64,000 nucleotides of DNA from Neopestalotiopsis rosae (lineage: Eukaryota > Ascomycota > Sordariomycetes > Amphisphaeriales > Sporocadaceae): the NCBI GenBank assembly GCA_023078685.1, contig JALGAS010000001.1:1550001-1614000 (forward strand). The letters are read 5' to 3'. Positions 10,237-21,195 of the stretch are shown here, one piece after another. A program made the translations under genes and the position numbers. How positions within the stretch are numbered: position 1 is the first letter of the stretch; the number at the start of each line of letters is the position of its first letter. The notes beneath the pieces were generated by a model. That model did no database searches, was not told the DNA's origin, and saw only the letters and a list, made by a program, of their open reading frames with translations.

Positions 10237-13123
10237 TCAGGGATTTCCTAACCACTTCTTCGTCCATAAGTCCCGATCGACAGGCTGATTATTTCTCTCT
10301 GTTACCGTACCACTCTTGTCTAGTTCGTCTTCATACGCCTCTGGCTCCTCTGATATTCGTTCTTTGGACTCGAACAGCTGCGGAATAGCGTCAGCCCATT
10401 GACTTCCTGCTTCGGAGAGCACGTTCGCCCAGGAAGCCGTGTCGGGCAGGCTGTTCTGATACTGGGCGGGTTGGAACGAATCATTGTTCGTCTGCATGGC
10501 AATGCCAAACTGGCCGTTGTCGTGACCTACAGCCTCTGCACTGTTACTATTGCTATCAAACGCGCCTGGTCGCAACTTTGAGGGCGGCTGTGCGTCGTTG
10601 TCTAAATTCGCAATGCTGTGACCTAGTTCTGACGGTACGTGCCCCAATTGCACCTCTGACGTCAAATGCAACTGGACGGGCTCTCCTCCACTTTCGTTGT
10701 CGATGCTTGATTCAGAGTCTGTAGTGAGGTCATCTTGAAGATATCCGTGCGAAGTATCCTGCCTCGCTCGCTCTTCATTGTTTGTGTGCTTAGAGCCAGG
10801 CAAAAAAAGCTCTTCATTATGCAGAAGTGCAGTATCTTGCATTGCCTGGGCTTGGTGGAATACAATCCTTTGACATCTCCACATCTCCTGGGCGCCCTGC
10901 GGAGTCTTGGATGAGGCACACTCCCGGATGACACGCTCTTGAGACTGTGGTTTCTGTGGAGCAACTTTCTCAGATATTATTTCCGGGACCGCGTTGATGA
11001 TCCCCAGCATCGGCATGTCCGCGTTTGTACTCGTCAAACCTTGGGCAACACGAGCTTTGCTTCTGAGCTCAATGTGTTGGCCGTTGACGAGCGGATGTCT
11101 CTCATCACTTTGTCCCACATCAATTTCAGAGGGCTTTGGGGGTGCCAGGCTTCCTCGAGTAAACGATGACTTGGCCGCCACATGCGCCGGGGTTGAGTGC
11201 ATGACGGCAGGAACTGGCATCTGGCTCGTTTTCTCTGCTCCGCTGGTCTGTGATCTCAACACTGGGCCCATTTGAATAGCGGTACTCCTTTTGCTCTTTC
11301 CGCTTTCGACCATGGGTATGTCGGGTGCAGTGTGGTTTCGTTTGATCCCAGCGAGACTAGGTTGGCCCACGCGTAGCTGCTTTAAGGGTTCCTCCGAGAG
11401 GAGACGGGACTGCTTCCACTTGCGTTTCGTTGAGCGTTTCTCCATGCCCTCAACTAGGGCGTTCACGGCAGGTTTATCGATGAGAATGCCTGACACCCAG
11501 TGTTTCGCATGTTCCGAGGTAAAGCGTCCACGGATCAGGTATTCGAGAAGTGGCTGGACACGGGAGTCAGCGCTGCGGCTGGCTTTGATCCAAGCATCCA
11601 GGTCATTCTCATCAGGAAGCTCGGGCGGGTACGCCTCGCAAGCAGCCAACAATCGCACACCCAAGCGGCCAAGACTGGTAACATCGTGTAACGTGGCCTG
11701 TGCCACGTCCCGATCACAAAAGTTGATGGTCGATATATTGAATCCAAAAATTTTGACGATGCACGCATTGTCCGCCTCATTTGTCGGAGGATCTTTTGCA
11801 GCATGTCCCGCGATGACAAGAATATCACAGCTAGTGAGCTTGCCATGTGCGATATGGTGCGAGTGTGCATGCGACAGAGCGCTACACACCTGCTGGAAAA
11901 TAGACAAGCGCTTCGTGGCAGTGAGCGGGGTCCTGTCAATAGCCTCTTCGTCTAGCAGGGTGCTAAGTGTCTGTGTGTTTTCTGGGACGAATTCTCCAAT
12001 GGCCCACGGCAGATTTTTGGGTTTACATTTAGAGTCGTCGGCTGCGTAGACAGCAACATCGTAAAAACGGTAGACATTAGGCTTTCAAGTTTTTGAAAAA
12101 TCAGAGAAACAGAAGGCAGCCAAACGGGTTATAGTACTAACTTACGTGTGGCGGGAGCAACGAGGCCAGATCGCAATACACTTCCACCTTCTTGATTTGA
12201 ACCTCTACTACGGTGGTGGGGCTGTCTGGCTCTATCAAAGGCTGCCAGGCGGAGTGAACGTGATTTGGGGGACTCCAGACTGGGAAAAATGGCATTTCCC
12301 CAGTGCTCCGAGGGCAGCCCGGCTCCATATACAGATACATGACGCCGGGCTTGGACTTCGTGGCGCCTATGCGCAAGTTGTCATGGCGCGTATCGGTGCC
12401 GACATGAATGCTTGGCAGGAACACCGGAGGATTGCGGTGAGCATCGAGCTCAAAGGCATGCGCCAACTTCCGGCGACGTGCGTCTTGGTCGCCGGTAAGT
12501 TTGGGCACCCACATGCGGAATTCGAGCCAGGAAATGGTGATCAGGAGGCTGCCGTTGTGCGGCACTGGGAAGTGGGTGCCCTTCTTCGCGACATGCAGCG
12601 GCGACCAACCCGCGTCCGGATCCGGGTCCAACGTGGTGCACATCACCTTATCGGCCAGCACACCTACGCGCACCATCGTCTGTTTGTCGGCATTAGGCTG
12701 TGGGTAGAGATCGATACTAAGGGCCTTCCGACTGATGCCCGTCTGGTTATCCTCCGCAAGCTCAAAGTCGCACGCGCAGCAATCCTTGGCTCGCTGCACC
12801 GAGCGACACTTGCCTGCTTGCTCAGCCTCATACGCATCTACCGAACCCAAAATGTAAGCGCTGTTGTTCTTGGGCATTCGTCCGTTTCCCAGTGGCAGTG
12901 CGAAAATTGGCTCCGATAGCTCCTCGCGCGCGTTGCCGCCCATCCAAGCTTCCGTGTCGTGATCATCGTGAACTGTGGAGTCAAAACGAAACTCTGAGTT
13001 GTGGTCCTCGATAGCCTTCATGGCAGCTATTGCCAATTTGTCGTTATTACGCACACGGAAAGAACCTAGCAGAACCATAACCCTGCTGAGGTCCAGAGGG
13101 TTGGAACTCTCTGAGAAAGTCAT
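10237..13123 (-). CDS. Protein-kinase-fold pseudokinase (two exons, 940 aa)
   Basis: Exon 1 is 13123-12146 and exon 2 is 12081-10237, joined across a 64-nt GTAAGT...AAG intron in phase 0. The intron matters because the kinase-like region straddles it. Upstream of the join is a PTTVVEVQIKKVEVY strand; downstream are HPNVYRFYDV, a hinge-like segment ending FVPENTQTLSTLL, and a long helix FQQVCSALSHAHSHHIAHGK. The catalytic loop reads IAHGKLTSCDILV, where active kinases have HxDxxxxN, and the DFG position reads FGFN. Both catalytic aspartates are therefore missing. About 320 N-terminal residues carry no domain I can name, and the C-terminal 400 are low complexity. A scaffolding or regulatory role is inferred. 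The start is the ATG at 13123; the frame is open further upstream but has a weaker N-terminus. Confidence 0.65.
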
Positions 13124-13738
13124 GATAATTTCGTGAGGACAGAGGGAAGATGAAAGGTAGTTGTGGATGACGAACCAGATATCGAGACTTGGCATGAGCA
13201 CAACGTCGAGGTGGTGAACTAAGAAGCGAAATTGGAACAAGTCGAATCGGAGAAAGAGTGGGCTGAACTGGCATTTACATGCTATTCCACTTGATCACTA
13301 CTTACTCAGAAGCAGATGTCAATGATTCTTTGAACCATGGGTCCAATCCGATTGGACCGGGGCGGTGGCCTTTTCCCCGTTATTCTTGCCGCCGGGTACC
13401 GTGCCAATGATTCATTGGTTCATTCTGTGCAGTGGCACAGTCTGCGTCTTCCCATTCTGGGGTCTCAGGTTTTGGGTGATGCAGGGCGTAGCGGAGCACA
13501 CGCGAAACCTTAGACTTCTACAATAGCACCTAGTCTCCAGTGGCCAGCATTCTTCTGGCGCTTGTCGCACAGGATCTCGGGCCCGGCCTGGAGCCTAGAC
13601 GGCATACATCCCACCCACCAGAGCTACGCTGTACTAACTAGTGCATTGGGTTGATGCTTGCTCAGCAAGAACTATTTCATTTAGGCATCCAACATTCGGA
13701 GAAACTATGAATTTGGACGTGCTGGTATTTGTGGCCCA

Positions 13739-14746
13739 TTATACTTGTCCTCGCAACTTTCTTCTGCCAATCCTACCGTCGAGAACTCGAGAAATGACCT
13801 GGGGCGCCAAATTTGGCCTTCTCAGTGAACGCTTCTCGTGATCAATTATGTTTTCCGTATTTAATCCGCACGCTAGCTTTGATGGTTTTCTCGTTATTTT
13901 GGTCGACGCGGAGTCGATACCCAAAGCTAGACATGACGTTGAAATGTTCTTTGGGATGTCTCGTGCTGCGTTTGGCGTAGCAACTTCCAGTGGTGTGGGC
14001 TTTTGTCGAACACGACCTTTTTGTGCTTCAAGCCATGATTTGTTGGATTTTGCGAATTTTCCAGCTTTCCTTCGTTGCCGAGATTGTAATGGCTGAGGAG
14101 CCGTCGGGTGAGGAGCAGAAGCCTTTTCTGATTCCGCCTGCTGTGCCTTTTTGGCCATGGAGTCATGGTAGTACTGCTCCTCCGTCGCCACAATAGGTTC
14201 CAGTCGATTGAGCTCCACCTCCCAAAAGTCATTCAGCTGAATCTCCTGCAAATGCGCTCGCCTCTCACCCTTGGTGGCTCCCACCTTATCCAAAAGGTGG
14301 CACAACCTGTCGGCCAGATTTCGCCAGTATTCATGGGAGGATTCGTCGTCACTGCTTGTCTCGTCGCCGAGAAGGCTCGAGCCGCCGCTCCATAATCCAT
14401 CCTTCTCAGATCTGAGTACCAAGAGTTGCAACAGCGTGGAGGCCGTGTATAGTTGATACCACGCGCACGGAATATTTTCTCGCACGAGATCCAACATCTC
14501 TTCGTTAGGGAGCGAGGCCCACAGCCCAGCGCACTTCTGTCTGGCGGGCATCGGAGTAGCCTCTGGCTCACATGAAGCGGTCTCGGGCGTAGCTTGCCTC
14601 CTTTTCTTGTCCAAATCTTCCAATTGTTGCTGGAGCCTGTCAAACCCCATGTTGAAGTAGGTGGCGTCTTCTCCATTGACCAGATGCATACCAGGTGACG
14701 CATCCTGAGAAGTCTGGCTGCCGCCGGTTGGCGTACCAAGAGTCAT
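13739..14746 (-). CDS. Hypothetical protein, 335 aa, basic C-terminus
   Basis: I do not recognise this protein. The start is taken as the ATG at 14746; the frame stays open upstream to 15091 but without an ATG and with sequence that reads like an untranslated leader. Visible features: a short helix QQQLEDLDKKRRQ, a central globular stretch with LWASLPNEEMLDLVRENI and WRNLADRLCHLLDKVG separated by an acidic Ser/Asp linker, and a Lys/Arg-rich tail (SRQRRKAGKFAKSNKSW and following) that could be a nuclear-localisation or nucleic-acid contact region. It lies upstream of the pseudokinase gene on the same strand. Function unknown. Confidence 0.5.
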   Translation of the reverse strand: MTLGTPTGGSQTSQDASPGMHLVNGEDATYFNMGFDRLQQQLEDLDKKRRQATPETASCEPEATPMPARQKCAGLWASLPNEEMLDLVRENIPCAWYQLYTASTLLQLLVLRSEKDGLWSGGSSLLGDETSSDDESSHEYWRNLADRLCHLLDKVGATKGERRAHLQEIQLNDFWEVELNRLEPIVATEEQYYHDSMAKKAQQAESEKASAPHPTAPQPLQSRQRRKAGKFAKSNKSWLEAQKGRVRQKPTPLEVATPNAARDIPKNISTSCLALGIDSASTKITRKPSKLACGLNTENIIDHEKRSLRRPNLAPQVISRVLDGRIGRRKLRGQV

Positions 14747-15574
14747 GGCTATGGTGTTGGAGCAGTTTTTCTCGATCTTGTTCTTTTCGTCCACTCTTTT
14801 AGTGATTCGCTTTCGGTCGCTGTTGATCGTATTCTGCTTCTGATGACTTTCCTTATAGCGTAACCCCCCAAATAACTTGTGTCGGATCTGAAGGCGCTGA
14901 TTCAGGTATAACAATAGGGATGGTAAGTGCTGACGATCAAAAAGTTGACGGGAATCACCAAGAGGTCTTCGACACGAATAATTTCTAGCCAAGTCGATCC
15001 GGAAATCAGCGAAGTTTAGCCGAAGCTTCGAGGATGGCGTGTTAAGCAATAAAGAATCTCCGCTCCGGGCGAAGACGTCCGTAGAGGACACATCAACACT
15101 GTAGATTATGATTTTTCTACACAGTGCAAAGCATCTTGCACACGTACTGTATCAAGAGTGGCACGTTTTGCCACACAGACCTAACCTAGTCCTTTATCAT
15201 CCCAAGCCCCGTGGACCCTCAGGTTTCCTCTGTGTCCAATATGGTAACCCGCTTATCCGTCTTCAGCTCGGCAGCTTCCTCAATGCAATTCTCGATGCAT
15301 CTATATCACCAGGTGATACATCTTTGTCTGAGGCGGTCGGGCTAATGATATTCCATATTCAATAGTGATTGCTACTGGAAATGTCTGACTGCAATCTCGT
15401 GAACAAATTCTCTCGGGTATACCCTGCCTTTCTTGCTTTAGCAGCCTTGTCAGACACCCTTGCCAGAACTTGCGTTGGGCTCGACGAGGCTAGGCTCCGC
15501 CACAGTTACCATACAAGTACCTAAGCGACCAGAAAATCATGGGCGCAATCGCCACGCCCTACAATCTTAGGCAA
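14747..15574. other. Upstream region, no gene seen
   Basis: Probable leader and promoter region of the minus-strand gene ending at 13739, then spacer. Frames on both strands are short and unsupported. Confidence 0.4.
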
Positions 15575-15592
15575 CCATGATGCGCCCAATCC

Positions 15593-15615
15593 GGATGTCA
15601 GTCTGACTGACATCC
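15593..15615. repeat. Palindrome copy 6
   Basis: Perfect 11-bp arms, central T; the arms extend outward to ATCCGGATGTCAGTC. Confidence 0.95.
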
Positions 15616-15655
15616 GGATTTGGCATAGCTTTCACGGAGGTTCAGCGGGTACGAG

Positions 15656-15900
15656 TACACCTCCTCCAGCATTATAAACGTTAGATCGTTACTTGCCCCA
15701 CGCGAGGACCCAGCACCTCGCATCGGGATTTTACCACCAGAATCAAGCCCAGTTTCTGTCTACTTCCATAGCCAGTGCTGGAACCTTCCTTAAGGTGTAC
15801 ACGGCCAGCGTGAATAGTATGAGGAAACACCCAGCAGATCAGAGGGTTAGTAGGTGGAGCAAAGTACCAATCTAACGTTTATAATGCTGGAGGAGGTGTA
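15656..15900. mobile_element. MITE with 31-bp terminal inverted repeats, copy 1
   Basis: Both ends read TACACCTCCTCCAGCATTAT inward and continue identically for 31 bp in total. The element is 245 bp including terminal TA on both sides, which fits a TA target duplication of Tc1/mariner type. It is non-coding. The second copy at 29241-29485 has the same length. It sits inside repeat copy P2, so it inserted after P2. Confidence 0.88.
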
Positions 15901-16369
15901 TATGTTTGTACCGTCCGATTGAAAGTCTCAGTCGAGCTCACCCCTGTCTAGATATCCCTTGGCCGAGACATGGGCTACAAAAAGCAAAGAGATGCAGACA
16001 CTGGCAAGAGAATCCTTCATCAGCTGTTTTTCAAGCGGTGGAGATCACGGCAAACTTTGCAAATTGACCCTGCAACTGCGATTAATCGTCAATACACGCA
16101 GAATCAGACTGGCCCTCGATTGCCAGAATGTGGGTTTTCCCCTCTTCTCTCGGAGCATCGACCGTTTGCAATTTCACACAATGGATAGATTTCCCATTCG
16201 CTACCCACACAAGTAAGAGGAGTAGATTCAATCAAGGCTTCTGATCAGCTGGTGAAATGATTGAGACAGCGTACGAAGATTTGCAGAAACCAAGGCCTGC
16301 CAGTAATAGGACCATAGAGGTGTCGTTATCTCTGATGTGAGGACAACGATTCCAATGCCAACATCGGGG

Positions 16370-16870
16370 AAGTGGGGGCTTGGGCCCCACGATTTCTTCG
16401 GTCTGCGGGCGTCTGGTCCACCCGCCAACCAAATATGAACATGTGATTGACCAATGCTGGAACTATCATGGATGCAAAGATTCGCGCACCATCGTCGGTT
16501 GTGTTAATTTCTCGTTGCGATAGCCATGTCAAAGTAGTTTAGGACGTAGGGTAAAGGTAAGAACGTCAGGGTCGCTCCATGACATACACACAATCCCGGT
16601 GTCCCTTTCTGATGTGGCAGATAATAAGTTTTCGCCTAATCGAAAGCAACTACCAGTACAACGGAACCCGGTTATAAGACCCGCACCGGCCAGACCAAGC
16701 CCCTTGCTGTTGGTACTCTAACCTGACCCAAAGGGACAAGCACCGTAGACTCACGCCCCACGCCCGGAAAGCCGGAGCTAAGGCCCACCAGTTCTTTGGT
16801 CTGCGGACGTTGCGCTAAGCAAACATGCCACAGGCAAGTCGAATAACTGACCTACCAAGTCAAAACGACA
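16370..16870. repeat. Family C repeat segments
   Basis: Contains CCGGAAAGCCGGAGCTAAGG, then a TCTGCGGACG motif and GGCAAGTCGAATAACTG near 16840, all matched at 62420-62640. A further short piece with GGTCTGCGGGCGTCTGGTCC lies near 16400. No coding capacity is seen. Confidence 0.6.
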
Positions 16871-17129
16871 GACATTTACAGGAAGCGATTGCGAGTCACT
16901 CAGACTTTGAATGCGCAAACATTTAGTCCGAAATCAGAAGACTAACAACCCAGGTAGAACGTCATATTTGTATTCCATATGGACATGCAGGCTGCCAGAG
17001 GGTTCATCTTAGTCACGCTACGCTTACGCTGCACCTAAGCCATGTTGCCAGGTCCAGTTCAATATTTTGCTGCCCTGAATTACAGAAATGCCAGTAGCCT
17101 CATAAAAAAGCGAGACTTGTTTGCGCTGC

Positions 17130-17345
17130 TTGCAAGTCTGTGGCCCACTCACTACCCTAGACGATGCGCTCGGGGGCCTCCCAAGCGGGCTCTGCATGTG
17201 CGTGAAGGACTTGAAATGTGGGCCTTAAACCCGCAAGCCGGGACTATGTGGGTCTAAGCTCCGGCTCTCCGGACGGAGGACGGAATACTACAATGCTTGT
17301 CCCTTTGAGCCAGGTCAGAGTGGCAACAGCAGCAAGAAATTCATT
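17130..17345. repeat. Family C repeat, inverted segment
   Basis: Reverse-complement match to 16690-16800: the strings around CCGGAGAGCCGGAGCTTAGA and AAAGGGACAAGC recur. It also resembles 18575-18680 in direct orientation (CCCGCAAGCCG shared). Confidence 0.55.
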
Positions 17346-18558
17346 TGGATGATGCAGATGTTATGACCGGGCTAGTGTAGTGAATCCGGCAAATATGTAT
17401 GGCAAGTAATGTACAGTGTGTCAAGTTCAAGTCTTGTTTTTGATCGGCAAAAACGGCAAACGTACACAACATCGTCCAGCTATCGAATCAGGTAGTACAA
17501 ACCACGGCCTTATTTTTGGAGATTCCCTTGCTAGGATCTGGCCAGCTCCAAATGCCATCGGCCTCCTACAAGATACGGCCCACTCAACTTAACTGCAGAT
17601 GCCTACACTGGCTCAATCGCTGTTTCGCTATTTCGTTCAAAATGTATGGCCTGGCCAACTCTAGGTACATAGTCCACAAGATCAAGAGGAGTACGCAGTT
17701 CTCTCCTTCCCCTGTGACCTTCTTCGGGCCCTAGATCAAATTTGGAGCCAGAGCTGGATTGTCAGGACAAGATGTCCACGTTATCAACATAATCAACCAC
17801 GAGAAACCACCTGCCACTCTCTTCTGACTCTAGTTGTCGTCGTGCCAGCTTCTAGGACCTTCGTCTCTGTTGTCTCGAGCGTCCACATAGCCTAATCAAA
17901 AGCCATGCACTGTACACCGAAATCTACAAAACAGAGTGGTCTGGCTTTCTTTCGACCTGTACGCACATTGCAGTGCTACTATTGTCCTACTATTGGCTGC
18001 CTAGGCCTAGCACGCGAGCTTTAGACGGTCTAGTTGTTCGAGGAGTTTAATTTGATCGCATGGATAGAATGGTCTCGACGTTGGAGAGGGGACCCACCAA
18101 AGGCTCCCCCAAGGCAGCACTGTGTGTACGATGCTGGCGGACGGTACGTGCGAAGGCATCTCCTTGCTCATTTGCAAACTTCTGTCCCTTGTATTCCAAT
18201 ACCCACGTGTGTATGATCAGTTGTTCTCCATACACCAGGTTGGCTCGAAGCCAACGTACAGGTCAGGATCTAGAATCATGGCGATTGAACATAGCCAAGG
18301 ACTGCAAACTCCTTGAGAAGTGGACCTTATCACCGCGTCCCGCCTCTGCTCTCTGTCATGGTTCAGAAGGTACTGTAGCGGTCATTTTGCTTCAATCACG
18401 GTGCATTAAGCGCTGGCATTCGGACTGAAGTATTTGTCGTCGTTTCGTCAGCTCATAGATGCTCAACGGAATACCGACCAATGACAGCATCTTTATCATA
18501 ACGACATCGGCTCGGTCCTACACAAACCCCTCAAGATTACACAGGCTAACCAATGTAC

Positions 18559-18690
18559 GAGCTGCTGCCCGCAGGCATGGTTCCCAAGGGATGCATGAAT
18601 AAAGGACTCGAACTGTGGGTCTAGCACCCGCAAGCCGAACACATGTGGGCTTAATTCCGGAAGATAACCCTTGTTGTCCGTAGGACAGAA
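18559..18690. repeat. Family C repeat segment beside the minisatellite
   Basis: Shares GGACTYGAAMTGTGGG, CCCGCAAGCCG and TGTGGG motifs with 17200-17260. The string ACCCTTGTTGTCCKTAGGAC near 18668 recurs near 40730. Confidence 0.5.
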
Positions 18691-18740
18691 AAGTATCCCA
18701 CCACAGAAGAGTATCCAAGGCATGGAAGAGTGTCCCAACA

Positions 18741-18876
18741 CAGAACAGTAACCAACACAGAACAGTAACCAACACAGAACAGTAACCAACACAGAACAGT
18801 AACCAACACAGAACAGTAACCAACACAGAACAGTAACCAACACAGAACAGTAACCAACACAGAACAGTAACCCATC
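18741..18876. repeat. 17-bp minisatellite, eight tandem copies
   Basis: Unit CAGAACAGTAACCAACA repeats at exact 17-bp spacing from 18741 to about 18876 with almost no variation. Because 17 is not a multiple of three, all three minus-strand frames are open and read the same 17-residue hydrophobic, Cys-rich peptide in different phase. This makes a 164-codon open frame (18496-18990) that I do not consider a gene on this evidence. Confidence 0.92.
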
Positions 18877-19169
18877 GGCTACCGTGTCAATTTTTCTCAT
18901 CCGTGTTTTTGATTTGCTGATTTTTGTTCTAAAAAAAAATAAGACAAAAACAAAATAAAACCTTGCAAGGAACAGATGCATATTTTCCAATCAAAGGCGG
19001 TGCTCCATCGTAGCCGAATACGGCCATTAGATCCGCATCGACCAGATCAAAATTTTGTTGTTGTTGCCACGCTTACAATCCAGGCTCAAAGAGAGAGGGA
19101 TTGTAGACTCTGCGGACGAAGGAGCATGATAGCGATTAGACACTTGCAGGTGGACAGCTGCCATCACAA

Positions 19170-19420
19170 TTACATAACAGTATCCCATTACAAAAAAGTA
19201 CCCACAGCACAGAAGAGTATCCATCACAGAAGTGTAACCCACCACAGAAGTATATCCCACCACAGAAGAGACACAGAAGAGTGTCCCACCACAGAAGTAT
19301 ATCCCACCACAGAAGAGACACAGAAGAGTGTCCCACCACAGAAGTATATCCCACCACAGAAGAGACACAGAAGAGTGTCCCACCACGGAAGTGTATCTCA
19401 CCACAGAAGAGTAGCCCAGG
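19170..19420. repeat. Minisatellite tract with 47-bp higher-order unit
   Basis: Degenerate CACAGAAGAGTATCCCAC units. Between about 19250 and 19400 they are arranged as three copies of a 47-bp block (CCACCACAGAAGTATATCCC at its start, AGACACAGAAGAGTGTC at its end). Confidence 0.85.
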
Positions 19421-19559
19421 TAAACCGGACAGAATACTACGTCGAGATTGTGCCACTATGAAATGATCATTATGTTTTATTCAATCGTCGCATTTCGAAA
19501 GGATGTCCGTTCTAGACAGTTGGAGGTGGAGTAGTTGTTGTCGAGATACTCTACTGTGT

Positions 19560-19745
19560 TGGGATCATGTTCTATGACGGGGCACTCTTCCATGCCGGGC
19601 TACTCTTCTGTGTTTGAATACTGTTCTGTGGCTGGATACTGTTCTATGGTTGGATACTGTTCTGTGGTTGGATACTGTTCTGTGGTTGGATACTCTTCTG
19701 CAATGGATACTCTTCTGCGATGGATTACTCTTCTGTGTTGGGAAC
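19560..19745. repeat. Minisatellite tract, opposite strand
   Basis: The same unit type in reverse complement (GGATACTCTTCTGTGNTGG and variants), about ten copies, including four near-identical copies of GGTTGGATACTGTTCTGT around 19640-19695. Shared with 37780-38045 in arm Y. Confidence 0.85.
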
Positions 19746-20240
19746 AAACAAAGACGTACATAGGCACGCTCGTTCCATCCCTGACTGCCCGCAACTTCTT
19801 ACAATAATAGCCAAGCTATGCACTCGGGAGATGCTTACATGTACTGATCATTTCGTACCCGTTTTGGCTTCCAAATATCCTCTAGCGCCAGGGGTTGGGT
19901 TGGGCTGGAAACCCCATACTACAGTTTTGGTTGGTCTCCACCACAAGACTTGTTGGTACAAATTTGACCTGCCTGGAAACAGGACCGTGTATGATTGCAC
20001 CAAGAAGCCGTTGCGTACACGCGCGAATCGGCGGTAATCAGTATAGCATCGAAATGTCGCAAAGTTGACCAGGTCAGACGACGGACAAACGATATCCTTC
20101 CGTACCCTTGGATAAGGACAAACACGCGGCTGCAACTGCAATTCCAGCCTAGTGCAAGACCCAAGCCCGGCAGATTCTGGGACTCCACAAAAGAGAGAAG
20201 ACATTTGCAGCGACCCTTCGTCGAGCGGTTGGTGTCCCTT

Positions 20241-21195
20241 GGGACCATGGAATAAACAACCGTACTGCGGTTCGACCAGAAGCGCGAGCGGGCGAGATCG
20301 GACAGAGTTCCCCAATATGAAGCATGCACAAAACGGTTTCTGTCTAAGGCAAATCAGCTATCAGCCCCGACGCAAAATGGTTCTGGCATCGGGTCATATC
20401 AGATCCACCTTCACAGAGTCAAGTCTCCAGTTCCGTTGCTCATCACCCGGCTTGTATACACAGGCCTCACACTCCAAAGTCTATATCTTGGATCTTCAGC
20501 CTAAGCTTAAACCTGATCCGGATCTAGATCCAGATCCAGATTTTGAATTGGAAACCTGTCTCGCGTGAGCATATTGTGGAACTTGCAAAGGAAATGATTA
20601 CATATGTCGTCGTAAATTCTCAAAGCGGTGAATAGTTGTGGAAGGATATCGATAAAGCAGTGTACTAGGATCCAACGATGTCGATACCATAATGATCTCA
20701 ACTTTTCTCGAATTTTACTGCTTCTTTAGGTTTCCAGGGATCGCATCAAATTTCTACAATGCGTGAAATGATTCAATAATTGACAGTTGCTGTAAACGAC
20801 AGTGACAGCCTTCGAAATCCGTGTCAAGAGTACACAACACGGTCTGCTAATCCAGGTCCGATCTTGCAAATAGAGACACTTGGCCGTGCGGTGTGAACTC
20901 GACGTCCATTGCTCTTTCTAATATTTCAAGTCACGGCGCCATCTTACGAAGCGGGGATTCCACTCGCAATCCGTGTACTCATGTATATGCTTTGAAAGTA
21001 CCGAGCATCATGTGGATCGCAGCAACTCATCGATCGCATTATGAGATCCTGTCATGGATTGTACGAGAGCTACCACTAGAGGCTACTTCCGACTTAGATT
21101 ATACTTGCCACCGTTTTCAATCCTTGGTGAGAGAGACCACCTGTGCGAAGCATGTCCTGAGTCAGACTCTGCCTTGGTCAGATTTTCACGATACC
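20241..21195. other. No gene resolved
   Basis: Contains a short GATCCRGATC-type repeat around 20515-20540 that reads as Asp-Pro/Leu pairs, and short frames at 20152-20568 and 20893-21237 without recognised domains. The last part is downstream of the minus-strand membrane-protein gene. Confidence 0.4.

Larger units (their letters stand above)
15575..16235. repeat. Palindrome element P, copy P2 (interrupted by a MITE)
   Basis: Begins with TGCGCCCAATC next to the palindrome and runs through the tail module to about 16235, matching P1 in reverse complement (for example TTTGCAATTTCACACAATGG against the region near 4560). The core and head modules are missing. The 245-bp MITE at 15656-15900 splits it after GGGTACGAG; the copy at 51600-51800 is continuous there. 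Confidence 0.7.
16236..18558. other. Repeat-rich spacer without genes
   Basis: Contains family C segments at 16370-16870 and 17130-17345 in opposite orientations. Otherwise it has only short frames without similarity (17042-17257, 17516-17734, 18060-18428). Confidence 0.45.
18868..20240. repeat. Inverted repeat arm X
   Basis: Matches 37310-38520 in reverse complement across most of its length. Shared landmarks: TCGGCTACCGTGTC near 18876, TTTTGTTGTTGTTGCCACGC near 19056, ATGCTTACATGTACTGATCA near 19830, and GGCTGCAACTGCAATTCCAG near 20130. Both arms carry minisatellite-like tracts in matching places. No transposase is seen. Confidence 0.8.

Noticed and set aside
11291..12049. 252-codon plus-strand frame
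   Set aside because: Antisense shadow of exon 2 of the pseudokinase gene.
12146..12919. 257-codon plus-strand frame
   Set aside because: Antisense shadow of the pseudokinase exon, which has recognisable motifs and a phase-consistent intron on the minus strand.
16370..17345. LTR retrotransposon
   Set aside because: Family C pieces recur in both orientations, but no gag/pol, primer-binding site or paired direct LTRs could be found.
18496..18990. 164-codon minus-strand frame with hydrophobic Cys-rich repeats as a gene
   Set aside because: Openness follows automatically from a 17-bp unit without stops in that strand; no independent evidence such as conserved flanking protein sequence.
18690..19420. 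Regular short repeats resembling a CRISPR array
   Set aside because: The units are head-to-tail tandem copies with no unique spacers, and the genome is clearly eukaryotic with introns; it is a minisatellite.
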